64,000 nucleotides of DNA, taken from positions 6,940,880 through 7,004,879 of the forward strand of contig CM035356.1 of the NCBI GenBank assembly GCA_020137815.1, in the 5' to 3' direction. How positions within the stretch are numbered: the stretch's first letter is position 1; every line of letters begins with the position of its first letter. Both the position numbers and the translations under genes were made by a program. The stretch is from Hormiphora californensis (taxonomy: Eukaryota > Ctenophora > Tentaculata > Cydippida > Pleurobrachiidae). The notes beneath the pieces are model-generated. The model was given only the letters and a program-made list of their open reading frames with translations, ran no database searches and was not told where the DNA came from. Of the stretch, positions 33,761 to 47,064 are shown one piece after another.

Positions 33761-35585
33761 GTCAGATGCCCGTAACTGAAGAACTGTAACTCGGATTTGC
33801 TTGAAATTTTGATCGTGTGTTCAAGATGTCGAGACAACATTACGTACCAAGTGGCGTATTCGTAGAACGACGGGAAGGCTGTCTTAGACGCTAAAGAAAA
33901 CTTAAGACAGTCATAACTTTTGTTATGACTGTCCGTTTTCTCTGTCCAAGCTTTAATACAAGGTACACCACTAGACCTACCGACTCCCAAAGTTTCATGG
34001 TGATAGCCTTAAAACTCTGGCCTCTATTAAGTACGCAAAAAAGTGGTTATTTTACGGTCGTTCGTGACGCGAAAAACGGACATTTTGTCTAAAATACGAC
34101 CCTCTGTAACGTAAAAACCGTAACTCCGATTTGCATGAAATTTTGGACGTGTGCTCTAGGTGTCAAGGCAACACGAACTACCAAGCGGCAAGTTCGTAGG
34201 ACAACGGGAAGGTTGTCTAAAACAAAGTTGAAATTGCCGATTTCAGACAATAAGTATAGTAGCGCTGTCAAAATTTTCAAAAATTTTCAAAAAATTCAAA
34301 AATTTTTTTTCTCGCAATTTCGATTTTCCATTCACTGGAAGCAAGAATGCTTGGAAAATGGACATTTTTAAGGGAAGGATGGTTGGGGGAGGGAGGATTG
34401 GGCCCCGGGCGCTTGCCAGCGCTATGATGGATGAGTAAGTAAGTAAGTAACACGTCATCATTTCGATAACAACAATTCTGCAGATAATTAACGCCCATGG
34501 TTGTTATAACCACATGTTTAGTAACTCAACAAGGTGGAACTGACGTAGCGGTGATCAGTTTAGACCATCTTCGGTTCTTCCTCATGGTGGCATTTCCCCT
34601 GCAGATCCGTGATCTGATGGCATAATAATGGAAATCTCTCCCTTTCTCTCTCTATCTCTCTCTCTATCTTTGTATCTCTCTCTCTCTATCTCTCTATCTT
34701 GTTCTATCTCTTTCTCCTTGTAATCAGTCCATATCCCTGGAACTATTTTAATGTTTACTGCAGCTTGTGTGTATACACGAGTCACGACCAAAAGTTAATA
34801 GCAATTCATTTAATTCCTTTTGGTCGTGGCCTATGCGTGATAGCTCGCATTTTACTCCGCATTTTGTCACAGTTTAGTTTGCTGTTCCCCTCGGCCCTCA
34901 GAAGAAACCTTTCTAGGAGAATATCCTAATAAGGTAGATAACCAAAGCGGCTGAATAAACGCCCGCCCGCCCGCTATAAAAAGGAAGTCTGTTTTATATA
35001 AGCCGCTATTTTAAGAAACCCCTAACTTGTTTAGTTGTTTAGTTTATTAATAAACGAGAAAGTTTGAAGTTGTTGAAAAAAAATATAAAAAATTTATACA
35101 AATTGGTAAAAACACACTCAAAAATAGTCCGCAAAAATAGTCCGCAATTCACTTGGGCCCGGCCCCTTGTCAGGAAAACACAAGTCACTGAAAATACACA
35201 ACAGTCCAAAAGGTGGAATCCCCATGCCTCTAAGGTACTGATCAGTTTCGTAAGATTTTGCTGGATGATGGAGAATGGAGATCCCGAAAGGTTTGAAGGA
35301 ATAAGGCAGGAACGCTAAAGCTATTTTAGGAAAGAGGTTCCCAACTAATCGCAAGGGGAGCACCCTGGGAGTGGACATATAGATGCCATTTGACTAAAAT
35401 TCGAATGTCTTAGACAGACTCTCGTACACGCAGGGCCCTCCCCAAGTGACTAGAGGGTATGATTAGAGGCGGGAATGTTAACAGTTAACAGAGTTACAAC
35501 ACCAATCGATTTTATACTAAATTTACGTTTACGCGAACTGAAACAGTGAAACACAAAAGCTGGCCCTGCTTTTATGAACAGTTAG

Positions 35586-36477
35586 TTAAATATAATTTAT
35601 TTCTCTCCCTCCTGAAAGTTTTCCCAAATTATATCAACCACCCCCGCGCCAGGTGTCTATGTCACCAAACCAACTGCCCGGTTCAGTTGACCCAAAAATA
35701 CTTACCAACACAATGTGTTATATACCAGGTCCTGTTTTCTAGGCATTTGATGGTAGTTTGATTCCGCGTGACCACCGTCCCTATCGGCTGGATCTGGGTG
35801 ATTCCATACTGGGAGAATTTAGGGCACGCAACAACTAGAAATGAAGAAGGTATATTACTGGTTAATTTAATTAATGGGGCCAAGAAGATTTAATTGAACC
35901 AATCTATTACCTCGGATCTTCTTTGTTCCTTTATCTTGAGAAGTAATTTCCAGATTCCCTTCTGATTCTCCTGACCAAAGGTCCACGCAATTTTTTCGAT
36001 AGGTGTCATTGGTAGGACTACTGTTGAAGTTGTAGTCCAGTACCTCCAACCCATTACAATGAATCTGAAGCCCATCTGCACTCTTAGTAATCCTCCAAAT
36101 TTTCTCTGGTTTCTCTGGGATGGTTTCTGGAAAGGGAACCCAACCCCATGGTTCCCCAGTACATCGCCTTATTGAGTACCTGTTATACCCCGTACTTTGC
36201 TTTTCAATACCAACCTTATGCCTGTAGAAGCTGATGGAAACCTTTTTACTGTCAACTGCTAGCAGCTCAACAGGAAAAGTGTCGCTAATTTTTTCTCCAA
36301 TTTTCTTGGAGTCACTCCACTCTAAAATAATTGGTGATAATTAGCGTTCACCCTTAATTATTAAGGTTAATAATTGAATTAATAATTTATTGACATTAAA
36401 ATACCTGTTGGTATATCTGCAGACACCGTCAAAATGATGAAGGCAATACCCAGCATCAGAATCCAAGGCTTTTTCAT
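35586..36477 (-). CDS. secreted protein, possibly with a FAMeT-like (Methyltransf_FA-type) beta domain
   Basis: Minus-strand exons 36477-36405, 36321-35911, 35834-35706 and a tentative last exon 35611-35586, 212 residues in frame. Signal peptide MKKPWILMLGIAFIILTVSA. The core has VSISFYRHKVG, IRRCTGEPWGW, then IWRITKSADGLQIHCNGLEV, LDYNF, NCVDLWSG and LEITSQDKGTKK. The W-x-I-x-(K/R)-(S/T) ... I-x-C-N-G-x-x-V ... C-x-x-x-W-S-G layout resembles extracellular beta-sandwich repeats in invertebrate secreted proteins, perhaps the family once called farnesoic acid O-methyltransferase domain. I am not certain. A Cys-containing segment follows (VACPKFSQYG ... HCV). Three potential N-glycosylation sites are present. 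An AATAAA overlaps the last exon. A heptamer repeat (36541-36629) lies just upstream. Confidence 0.65.
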
Positions 36478-36535
36478 GTCTAAATGTTGGCATATGTTAT
36501 TCATATGCTGGTGTATTCTCTCAAGAAGAATTATG

Positions 36536-36629
36536 AAGACTTTGCTCAATGCTCAATGCTCAATGCTCAATGCTCAATGCTCAATGCTCAATGCTCAATG
36601 CTCAATGCTCAATGCTCAATGCTCAATGC
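36536..36629. repeat. TCAATGC heptamer array
   Basis: About 12 exact copies of GCTCAAT in tandem just upstream of the secreted protein gene start. Confidence 0.95.
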
Positions 36630-37564
36630 AATAAAAGGAATCATGTATTAATTTAAAAAGGGGCGGTTGGGAAAAATACAAATAACTTTAAAGCTAGGAG
36701 AGATTAGGAGCGAGTTGAAGAAAAAAAGCAGACAAAGAACTGAGTTATCTGTATGTTATATAACTGGGTGTTGTTAGATAGATCATCTATAATGGGTGCA
36801 GATAGTCTGTCTCTAGAAGAATTCTCTCTGCTGGATTTATCTCTACTAGATTCTCTACTAGACTTCTCTCTATCTCTACTGGATTTATCTCTACTAGACT
36901 AGATGTCTCTCTATACCAGATTATTCTATTTTTGCTATATTCCTCTCCCTCTATTATTATTATGTATATTATTATTATATAATAACGCTACGAAGGATTT
37001 CAAAGTACTGTTTTTCCCCTTTTCCCCCGTACAGGAAAAACGAGCCAGCAGAGCAGTCTTGTCTTCACTTCGGTAATTTGAATGGGTACCTACCTAGAGA
37101 ATGTGGTCCCCGGCCTGAGGCCAGCTGATGGTTAAAAACTGGTTTGAGTAGGATTTGAAAGAAGGGAACTGAAATGTTATTACATGGGTGATCACTGATC
37201 AGCGTCAATTTTCTATGATCTAGCATTCTAGCCCATGCAGTATGTACATAAAGTCCTGAGCCAAATCCTTGAAATAGGCCGGAATGAATGAAATTTTTTA
37301 GCAGACGTACCAACCGCAGCTAACATTTGTTTCCCCGTTCAGACCGTAAAAACCTAAAATTTAAAAAAAATGAACATGTGTTTTCCCAACATCTCGAAAA
37401 ATATTTTCATTTTTGTTACTCAACAATATCTTTGGTAGATTTCTGCAGATCAAATTCTTTCTCAACAAGATCTTGCAGAGTTTTCTGGGATGAAATTACT
37501 CTTTTCTTCTTGTGTGCATCATTTTCTAGTTTCCGGTTCCCCAATGTCTTGAGAGTGAGCGTGA

Positions 37565-37573
37565 GAGAGAGAA

Positions 37574-37651
<78 letters not shown>
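37565..37651. repeat. (GA)n microsatellite
   Basis: GA run of over 70 bases. Surrounding open frames are artefacts. Confidence 0.9.
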
Positions 37652-37653
<2 letters not shown>

Positions 37654-37839
37654 ATTGTCTTTAAGGGCGTTGCAGGATGGATCCATTCTTTCAGAACCTT
37701 TGTTTCTCTTTAGTCCAATATGCGCTTCGGAAAGTGCAATTGTTTTCTACTGGTTTCTGAATAGTGAATAAGTTGTGTCATTATTTCGCTATATTTTAGC
37801 TCCCCTGCAAAATAATGCTTCATGCAAACCCTGAGGTTT

Positions 37840-37935
37840 AATTGGGAATAGCCATCACTGAAACCTGAGATTTCAGGTCTCAGTGGAAAATAGTCGTGGC
37901 CTGAACCCGAGGTTCAGGCACGACTGTTTTCCCCC
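37840..37935. repeat. dispersed palindromic repeat, copy 1
   Basis: GGGAATAGCC ... CCTGAGATTTCAGGTCTCAG ... AATAGTCGTG. The same order of blocks occurs at 62328-62410. Confidence 0.6.
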
Positions 37936-38526
37936 ATACGGTCTAATTTTGTAAGGGATGGGGCCTACCCCTTATTCAATAATTTTGATTCAAAATTCAC
38001 ATTTCACTTTTTGTTACTATAGGTTTGCCGACTTTGCGAAACGTACGTGTGCTGACTAGAATTGCTGCTGTCACCAAACTTCAAAGCGTTGAAATTACAA
38101 TGAACACCTCTTATAGTCGGCACGATTACCTTGATGTTTATAGAAACTAGAAAGCGTGTGAGACATCCATGCCAAGGAGAAAAGTTATGAGACTGCCTAA
38201 AACGCCTTGTCGTCGCGACGACAGTCGACACATATTGTGCATCTACTCGGTTCTGCTCAGATAATTTCTACATTAAATACATAGTTTCATAGAATACCAA
38301 GATATCAAAAAAGTATACATTTTCATACTTTTGCACTGTCTAGAATTGTTTACCCGAGACATTGCTAGTTACAAAAGCTCTCTGTAATTTCGGTTTAGTT
38401 TAAAATTTACTTGCCCTCCAATGTGTTTCAGCGTGATGAAGTGTTTTGGCCGCGACGTGCCCAATGAAGTGTTCATATGTCACACAAACTCTGGGCATCA
38501 CTCTCTTTCTCTCTTTCCCTCTTTTT

Positions 38527-38569
<43 letters not shown>

Positions 38570-39368
38570 ATTTCTCCTTCCCTCTATCCCTGTGTTTGTC
38601 TTTGTAGTTTTCAGCACGTTGTCTATGACGTGATTGATTGAATTTTCTGGTCTTGTTTATTCTGTCCTTGAATACACGATATAGAGAAATACACGCGTAG
38701 TTTATTTATACACTGGAAGCTGACCCAGTTAATTCTTTTTACTTTTTAGTAATAATGGGAGGTGATTACTGCAGTCGCCCACTAATAGACTGCATGGGTT
38801 ACTGATTCTCGAGTGTTTGACTTCACAGAGCTATCATATGCATAGCTCTTGAATTAAGTTCCTTTTGTGTCCGGGTGTCCCTCTCAAGCTGGGGATTGTG
38901 GAAGACGGACAGACAGACTGACAGGAATTAGCTGTATAGCACTTTTGCCAGTTTTTCCTTTCATGTGGCGGCACTATAGCGTGGTCTATAATAAAAATAC
39001 CTTGACTCGATTTATGCTAAATTCTAATATGAACTAGTACTAATGCGATTTACACTCTCTCTCTTTTCGTCACCTATTTTCCACCTTTCTCTCTATCTTT
39101 TTTACTCTCTCTTTCATTCTTTTTTACTCTCTCTTTCATTTTTTCTCTCGCTATTCTTGCCATGTATACTGTTTTCTCTCTCTCTCGCATTCTCTACAGT
39201 CTACGTATACGTTATAGTACAGGCCTGTATATTTTACAAAGCCTACTAGCTGATTGCCATGCAGTGTATGCAAGATTCAATATTAAATATAGAACTCATT
39301 ATGGATATTCTACAACCACCAACCAAGTTTAGATATTAGACATATTGCCAATTGTTTGCTTAACTTTA

Positions 39369-40547
39369 TAGTAGAGTCGATAACTACATCGACCTCTCCC
39401 AATTGTTCCAGTTTCTGTCACATCTGTTTGGAGCCTCGACACGACCTCTAAACAGGTGTTACTTTTTCACAAACTGTTTTCATCTTGGTGTAATCAGCAG
39501 TTGAAATGTTGCTGATCATAACAAAAACCTGACTAAATTTTTTCAACTTGGGGTAAAACCATGGGTGTCAAAAGTTAGCTCTAGGTCCCCTGAGTAACCA
39601 TCCGGAGACTCTAAGAGATATTTCAAGCCGTTCTCCCGTAATCATTATTCCCGGTAGAGAAAAAAATACAATGCGGACGTACGTGAGCGCTGGCAGGCTG
39701 TTTACATGTTATTGTATGTCTCTCACTCTCTCTGGAAAAACCGCACGTGCGGTTTAGTAGAGTCGATAACTACATCGACCTCTCCCAATTGTTCCAGTTT
39801 TTGTCACATCTGTTTGGAGCCTCGACACGACCTCTAAACAGGTGTTACTTTTTCACAAACTGTTTTCATCTTGGTGTAATCAGCAGTTGAAATGTTGCTA
39901 ATCATAACAAAAACCTGACTAAATTTTTTCAACTTGGGGTAAAACCATGGGTGTCAAAAGTTAGCTCTAGGTCCCCTGAGTAACCATCCGGAGACTCTAA
40001 GAGATATTTCAAGTCGTTCTCCCGTAATCATTAATCCCGGTGGAGAAAAAAATACAATGCGGACGTACGTGAGCGCTGGCAGGCTGTTTACATGTTATTG
40101 TATGTCTCTCACTCTCTCTGGAAAAACCGCACGTGCGGTTGCGCCGCGCGAGATAACTCTTTCTCAAGGGGGAGAAAAGAGAGAGACGCACATTAACGTT
40201 ATACATTAAAGTTGAGGTTGTAGGCAATTGCACGTACGTCCATACTCAAATATGTGCTCTACCGGGATTAATGATTACAGGAGAACGGCTTGAAATATCT
40301 CTTAGAGTCTCCGGATGGTTACTCAGGGGACTTAGAGCTAACTTTTGACACCCATGGTTTTACCCCAAGTTGAAAAAATTTAGTCAGGTTTTTGTTATGA
40401 TTAGCAACATTTCAACTGCTGATTACACCAAGATGAAAACAGTTTGTGAAAAAGTAACACCTGTTTAGAGGTCGTGTCGAGGCTCCAAACAGATGTGACA
40501 AAAACTGGAACAATTGGGAGAGGTCGATGTAGTTATCGACTCTACTA
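39369..40547. mobile_element. foldback element, TAGTAGAGTCGATAA family, with one arm duplicated
   Basis: TAGTAGAGTCGATAACTACA starts at 39369 and again at 39755; the 386-bp unit between is repeated with few changes. The inverted arm occupies about 40250-40547 and ends GTTATCGACTCTACTA. Each direct copy ends in a CCGCACGTGCGG palindrome. Terminal bases match the element at 7952-8898, but the rest of the arms differ. Confidence 0.8.
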
Positions 40548-41839
40548 TTATATTTCTCACTTTATACTATACAAAACACATGGAGAAACTATAAATTATA
40601 GTTTCTCCATGCGTTTCGTTGATTGAGAAGTAAAGACTAATTTTTAGAGACCCCTATTTCAGGGATCCCTTATATTGTTTGTGTACTTTGATCCACATTC
40701 TTTGTAATAGTTTGAAAAAAATTAATCTGTATGATTCTAATATTCTAGTTTAGCCCAATACAGCTGATCTGTTTCAGCTAGTTAGTCTACGATGTAGGCT
40801 AATTGCGATGGTGTCGACTCTCTGAGCCAATTTTTCATTTTTAGTCTTTTTCAGGCTTCTCTCTCTATTTATCTCTCTTTCTCAATCTCTTTTTTGGTTT
40901 CAATAAATAATAATAAGCAATCAATGGATAGTTAAACAGTTAGTGCAGTGGAGAGAAGCGCATGATGTGTGTGACGTATATTAGAAGCTAACCTTCGTTT
41001 TGAATTTGTAACTTGCAAATCAAAATATCAGCCGTTGTTTTCTTAAATATTAATCCGTCAAATGTAAGTGTTACCTAGAACCTCTGAAATACGAAAAAAG
41101 TCGAAAATTACTAAAAATAACAGTTTTTGCCATTTAACCAAAAACGGCTGTATATAATTTTATGTTTTTCGGATTCTACGTCAAAAAAATACACGGGGTA
41201 GGATCCGTAACTTCTCGGGTCACTCTAGGCGAGGTATAACCTCCTTCCAGGGCACCGTGTGCCCCACTCAGACTGATCTAAATTAGTGTATCACAGCTTG
41301 TAGTACATACTTGTACTATGTGTACCTATAATAATATTAATAATAATAATATTCGTTCTGAGTACAATATGAGACATGCAATAGTATATTCTTCACCGGA
41401 GCTTTAGCTGTGTATATAATATACATTATATACACTGTATATAATGTACTGATAGTGTATATACTGCTGCACTGGATCACATACACTCTTGTTGACAATG
41501 AACTAGGAAGCATCAATTCTCTAATAAATCAGTTGATAATTACTTGTTGATCAAATGTTTCCATCTGATTCATGATCGCTGCCTTTATAATGTCTTCTAC
41601 ACATCATGATAAATATATGTTGAGCCTCTTCCAAAGCAATTTGTTAAAATATCAATACCAGCCCCGTCGAGTGTTTGAATAGCAGACAGATTGCAGACAT
41701 GGTGACCATTTGGTAATATGGGTCTCTGATCTCTGTTTCCAGCCGCCAGTAGCTCTTAGCTGCTGTTACATCGCGCCTCCCAGTCGTCCCGTCCTTACCA
41801 TCTCTCGTAGGTATCGCGTCCCATACCGTCCCATACCTG

Positions 41840-42620
41840 CCCCTACCGCCCTTGATCACCCCTACCCGCCCCTTTCTGCCCCTACCATCCCCTACCCATT
41901 ACTTACCGCCCTTTACCGTCCCGTCCCGCCCCCACCGCCCCCACCACACCCACCGCCCCAACCGTCCCCACCGCGCCAACCGCCCCCACCGCCCCCACCG
42001 CCCCCACCTCACCCACCGCCCCAACCGTCCCCACCGCGCCAACCGCCCCCACCGCCCCCACCGCCCCCACCTCACCCACCGCCCCTACCATCCCCTACCC
42101 ATTACTTACCGCCCTTGATCACCCCTACCCGCCCCTTTCTGCCCCTACCATCCCCTACCCATTACTTACCGCCCTTTACCGCCCCGTCCCGCCCCCACCG
42201 CCCCCACCACACCCACCGCCCCAACCGTCCCCACCGCGCCAACCGCCCCCACCGCCCCCACCGCCCCCACCTCACCCACCGCCCCAACCGTCCCCACCGC
42301 CCCCACCGCCCACACCGCCCCCACCGCCCCCACCACACCCACCGCCCCAACCGTCCCCACCGCCCCCACCGCCCCCACCGCCCCCACCACACCCACCGCC
42401 CCCACCGTCCCCACCGCCCCCACCACCCAACCGCCCCCACCGTCCCCACCGCCCCCACCACACCCACCGCCCCCACCGCCCTTCCTTACCGCCCTACCTT
42501 CTCTACCCGCCCCACCCGCCTCCACCCGCCTCTTTCCACCCCTACCTCCCTTACCCGCCACCTACCCGCCACCTACCCGCCCCACCACCCCTACCCACGC
42601 CCCCGCCCCTACCCACCAGT
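41840..42620. repeat. C-rich minisatellite (CCGCCCCCA units)
   Basis: Units such as CCGCCCCCACC, CCAACCGTCCCCACCG and higher-order blocks of about 70 and 250 bp. The G-rich minus strand can form G-quadruplexes. The long Pro/His and Trp/Gly open frames are repeat artefacts. Confidence 0.9.
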
Positions 42621-43182
42621 ACGTTTGAGGTTGTATGCTCGTTTAGTGTGATTCTATAACTTGGCAAAAACAGCTCTTCTGTGATTAATTTGTATTCTCA
42701 GTGGAAGAAGATCTGTCAATCATTTCCGAATAGTGCTACACGAGGCGCCATAGTTGTTTGGCTGGCTATTCTAATCTAAATTTCCTGGAAATCTTCTTTT
42801 TGTTCCAACCAAATATCTTTGGCCGTGTACGTGTTTTTGGTCTCTTCTCCGCATCCATTGTTTTGCAAAGACGCGTACATGATCCGTAACGTGGTCGGTG
42901 TTTTTAGCAACGTAACTTCGTAAAGTTTCCAGCCTGAGTGCCTGACAGCAAATGTGATGTTTAGTTTTAATTCTCGTGCCAGTCTATCTATCTGGTAGTT
43001 GAAAAGTTTTGTGCCAGTCTATCTATCTGGTAGTTGAAAAGTTTTGTGCCAGTCTATTTTGTACTCTTGATAGTTTGTCATTAGTTTAGTGAAGGAGCAG
43101 TGAAGTCGAATTAAAGCCGGACACATGGGCGCTGCTAAACATATCGTGTTTGCTGACCAAATACTTCCCATAGCTAGGGATC

Positions 43183-46100
43183 ATGGGTCGGCCCTCTGTA
43201 GAATGGTCCACCAAGTTATGGGAGGGGCTCAGGGTTCAATTTAACAAACAGAAATTCAGTGATCTCGCTGTTAACGTGCTGGTAAGTTGTTGGTGAAAGT
43301 GTGCTAGATGAATTACCGACCGGCGACCTCCAATAACTTCCATAAAATATTTGTTCGATAACCGGGTGAACAGACCCCCTTCCAATTACAAACTCAATCT
43401 TTACAGGGTGAGATAGTGCACGTGCATAGGGTCGTGCTAAGCACCCAAAGCGATGCCCTTTCTGAACTGCTACCCACCACATATGATGAAGCTGTCATGA
43501 ACTGGAGCGCACACTGTAACGATATCAACCATGCCAAGGTATAGCAAACACTCCTTTAATTGGGATCTGAACAAGTTTGTCGTTGACTTTGTAAAAACTC
43601 TATTAGTCCAGCTTTGAACCACGCGTGTTCACCATAGTACCCCCCCCCCCATGTGAACATGAACTAAACAGTGAATAAGCTTTAGCAAAAAGATACTTGC
43701 AGGATTTTTTGAAGAGTTTGTATTATGGGTACGCTAATGTTCATCAAGATAATGTACTGGCGTTGCTCAAACTCGCCAAAATATACGACGTAACCTGGCT
43801 TGTGAACGAGGCTGAAAGGTAACCATGAAGGGTAACTATATAGAGTAACTACTGCAGGGTAACATATAGGGTAACTGCTGTAGGGTAGCTAAGTATAATA
43901 CTAGTGTTCGAACAATCCTTTTTTCTCGATTAGGGTAACTATAGCTTTCTTGAGGCACCCCTTACTTAACAAAATTAGCTGGGATTATATCTATTCTATT
44001 TATTATAGGATTCTGATAGAATCATTATTTTTACTAAACCCCTAATCTCCTTTTTATTTTCAGCTTCGCTAGGAATCATATTAATCATTCAAACATCCTG
44101 GAGTACCTTGATTTTGCTGTGATCTACGAGTGCACTGAACTCAAGGAGGCATGCAGTGCTAAACTGTTCAAATATAACAAGAAATATAGCCTGGAGAGGA
44201 TAGCTCAACCCTTGGTGAAGGTGTGGTTACACATAACACCCAAAACTCTCAGCTACGTGGCCTCACATGACAAGTAAGACGCTTGATGTTATGATACAGT
44301 ACACGTTCTAGAAGAGCTCTTTTGATAGCTGTCCTGCTGTCAGAGCGTTGGCCCTATTCTCATTTCGGAGTGCGCGAGAGCTGTTGCAGTGGTTGCAGAG
44401 CCTGACTCTGCAGGTTGTGTGTGACAAACAGACAAACATACAAACATACAAAAAACTCTGCATCAGATTGTGTGTAGAGGATGAGGTTGAAGTATTTCAT
44501 TACGTTATGTGCTGGATAGAGGCAGGACAACGGGAAATTACTTCCCCACTCACATGTGTCAGGTACGGTATTGGGCACGTCGCACTATCCCCTGTACGTG
44601 GCCGCCAAGGTACGGTATAACGGGATTCAAAGATCTGTCTGTGTGTGTATATTGGGTGTGTCTACATGATGATTGTCAGAGCATTGGCCTGACCGCATGA
44701 TGACATACTCTCCGTTAATGAGCCTGACAAATTAATTAATGACCTGTTAATCACCCATTCTAATTGTTTCAGATATGGCTTTCTCCCGGCAAATTTCTAC
44801 GCACTGTTCGCGTTACCCTATGTTATGAAGGCTGACCCGTCCTTGGGTGCCTATCTTGCAGAATCAGAGATCTCTTGTCCTGTGTTTTCAGCTGATGAAA
44901 TCAGGAGACCTTCGCCAGGTGCCATTACACGGTAAATAATCAATAAAACCGGATTCTGTACACTCTTCGACAATAAACTATTATCAAACAATTTGAATTT
45001 TTAACTAATCTATTACATATTGACAAATGATAAGCTCCGATTATTTAATTTCAGGTTCAAGACGCCCCGATCATATCGCTACTACAGAAGCGAACCCTCC
45101 TTTTACAAAGAAACTGTAGTTCAAGTTTCAGAAGATTTCCTTTCAAAAGAAAAGTAAGTAGGGTGGGTAGGGCGGGTAGGGTGAGTAGGGCGGGTAGGGC
45201 GGGCAGGGCGGGTGGGTAGGATGGGTAGGGCGGGTAGGGCGGGTAGGGCGGGCAGGGCGGGCAGGGCGGGCAGGGCGGGCAGGTAGGGCGGGTAGGATGG
45301 GTAGGTCGTGTAGGGCGGGTAGGGTGGGTAGGGTGGGTAGGGTGGGTACTGGGTAGGGTGGATAGGGCGGGTAGGGCGGGTAGGGTGGGTAGGGTGGGTA
45401 GGGTGGGTAGGGTGGGTAGGGTGGGTAGGGTGGGTAGGGTGGGTAGGGTGGGTAGGGTGGGTAGGGTGGGTACTGGGTAGGGTGGATAGGGCGGGTAGGG
45501 CGGGTAGGGTGGGTAGGGTGGGTAGGGTGGGTAGGGTGGGTAGGGTGGGTAGGGTGGGTAGGGTGGGTAGGGTGGGTAGGGTGGGTAGGGTGGGTAGGGT
45601 GGGTAGGGCGGGTAGGGCGGGTAGGGTGGGTAGGGTGGGTAGGGTGGGTAGGGTGGGTAGGGTGGGTACTGGGTAGGGTGGATAGGGTGGGTAGGGTGTT
45701 TAGGGTGGGTAGGGTGGGTAGGGTGGGTAGGGTGGGTAGGGTGGGTAGGGTGGGTAGGGTGGGTAGGGTGGGTAGGGTGGGTAGGGTGGGTAGGGTGGGT
45801 AGGGTGGGAAGGGAGATTGGTAAATCTATACATGACAAGTGTATTCTGATCACGATATTCCCTCATCCTGCAGGTTTTCCAAAGTGTTTCCACTCTCAAG
45901 TTTCACAGTTCGGATTGAGGTCGATGAGAAGGTCTCGATATCCGTAGAGGTACCTAAAAGCCGCGCCAGCTCCACCTCAACGCGTAGTGAGGGAGGGAGT
46001 AGCCGGGGACGGAGTAAAGGCAATCCAGGGGCTATAATTCTCAGCAATCTCGACGAAGAAGAGAAGGGAGAGGTACTATTAATTGGGGGAGGGTGTTGTT

Positions 46101-46709
46101 TCCATGGTTTCCATGATAATTCTAACAACTATCTAGCCTGCATTTTTACAGGTTTCATTAAACGGGACATCATCACAAGACGGGGATAACAAGAGTTGTG
46201 ATACCTATGACATTGTATCGCCTAGCTCTCAAGAGGTTGATATTCATAGTGATCCTGGAAAGAAACCACCCATCCTCAAAACTGATTCGTGAGTGTAACT
46301 GCAGCATCCTACTGGTGGGGGTGGCCGAATCGATCACCCTTTCGAATTATTAGGATATGTGATCCCCCAGTAGGATGAGGGGGGGTCACATATCCTGGGC
46401 TGGGTCTCACCTCGCAGAAAAAGTATACCTTTGCTCTCCCTCTGATCTCTCTGTAAACCTCACCATAACTATTGTACCAACTAAAAACCTTATCTCAGGG
46501 GTGGTAGTTCCAGTGCGGCGAGTACCCAGGATGCCCGGGACTCCTCACGAGACACACTATTCTACTGTTACTGCCTCTCACCCGCAACCAGACAACCACT
46601 CGCCCTATTCAGATGGTGGAACTCCGGCTCGTGGAGCAGAAATAGTTTTGATATGCTGATTAAACAGGCTCACGGCACCCTCGCGTTAGGCATCATTGTC
46701 GTTCGATGA
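43183..46709 (+). CDS. BTB-BACK domain protein without kelch repeats
   Basis: Exons 43183-43281, 43407-43538, 43703-43818, 44064-44273, 44467-44562, 44773-44931, 45055-45153, 45874-46072, 46152-46288 and 46499-46709 join to 485 residues. BTB domain about 12-115: FSDLAVNV, VHVHRVVLSTQSDAL, then FLKSLYYGYANV, DNVLALLKLAKIYDV. BACK domain about 116-250: SNILEYLDFAVIYECTEL, VEDEVEVFHYVMCWIEAGQR, then VRYGFLP. BTB-BACK proteins usually dimerise and act as substrate adaptors for cullin-3 ubiquitin ligases; the substrate-binding kelch part is replaced here by a Ser-rich, acidic tail (about 300-485) that I do not recognise, ending in a Trp/Arg-rich segment (FRWWNSGSWSRNSF). Intron 7 is a 700-bp G-rich repeat. 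An AATAAA lies near 46858. Confidence 0.85.
45154..45830. repeat. TAGGGTGGG minisatellite filling BTB-BACK intron 7
   Basis: About 70 near-perfect 9-mers GGGTGGGTA/GGGCGGGTA with a few GGGTACT breaks, on the coding strand. It is strongly G-quadruplex-prone in the pre-mRNA. The Tyr/Pro and His/Pro open frames on the minus strand are artefacts. Confidence 0.95.
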
Positions 46710-47064
46710 CACTGGTTTTAATTTCATTGCACCCGAAAATATATTTATTTCAGAAGAGACTGTGCTGGGGCGGAAAAACAATTTTTCTTGATATAGACAT
46801 TCTGCTCAGAAAGAGAATGAGAAGTCCTCAAGAGAGAAAGATATTTTAGTTAGCGATAATAAAACATAGTTTTGGTATTCATATATAAAATGTGATTTGT
46901 TACAGTTTTTATGGCCCCCACTTAATGATTAATATTAGATAAAGACGGAGGGAAGAGCTTGAAGTTTAAAATTCAGTTTAACTGTTTAACTTACCATTAT
47001 ATTTTTTACATAACCTTAAATTTCTGACTGCTAAATACATGATACAAATAACAGAGTCTCAAAT

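Larger units (their letters stand above)
31170..35585. other. 4.4 kb intergenic region, repeats only
   Basis: Contains GA repeats (31440-31545, 34640-34725), an inverted-repeat element (32028-32463), the second copy of a 660-bp element (32491-33166) and a local repeat family around 33420-33930 whose copies share CTCTTTTCTMGGTTTTTTT and AAATCGTCTTAAATTTAAGA. A candidate last exon near 34610 (CTGCAG then IRDLMA and a stop) has no partner exons, so I do not call it. Confidence 0.5.
36478..43182. other. 6.7 kb gene-free, repeat-rich region
   Basis: No exon supported. Contains a TCAATGC heptamer array, GA/CT microsatellites (37565-37650, 38500-38590, 39045-39190), a palindromic dispersed repeat (37840-37935), a foldback element (39369-40547) and a C-rich minisatellite (41840-42620). 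Confidence 0.55.

Noticed and set aside
34600-34625. Possible terminal exon (CTGCAG, then IRDLMA and stop)
   Set aside because: No upstream exon with a matching phase; a single acceptor is too weak.
37065-38231. Small frames at 37065-37313 and 38004-38231 (-) and 37327-37713 (+)
   Set aside because: No domain, no coding splice context, and partly microsatellite.
41710-42651. 313-residue Pro/His-rich open frame and antisense Gly/Trp frames
   Set aside because: They follow the C-rich minisatellite exactly, are open in several frames on both strands and have no splice or start context.
45154-45830. Telomere-like TAGGG repeat
   Set aside because: The unit is TAGGGTGGG, not TTAGGG; it is internal and flanked by exons of one gene.
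45057-45899. 280- and 236-residue Tyr/Pro and Thr/Leu-Pro open frames on the minus strand
   Set aside because: They translate the TAGGGTGGG repeat in an intron of the BTB-BACK gene; a 9-bp unit keeps all frames open.
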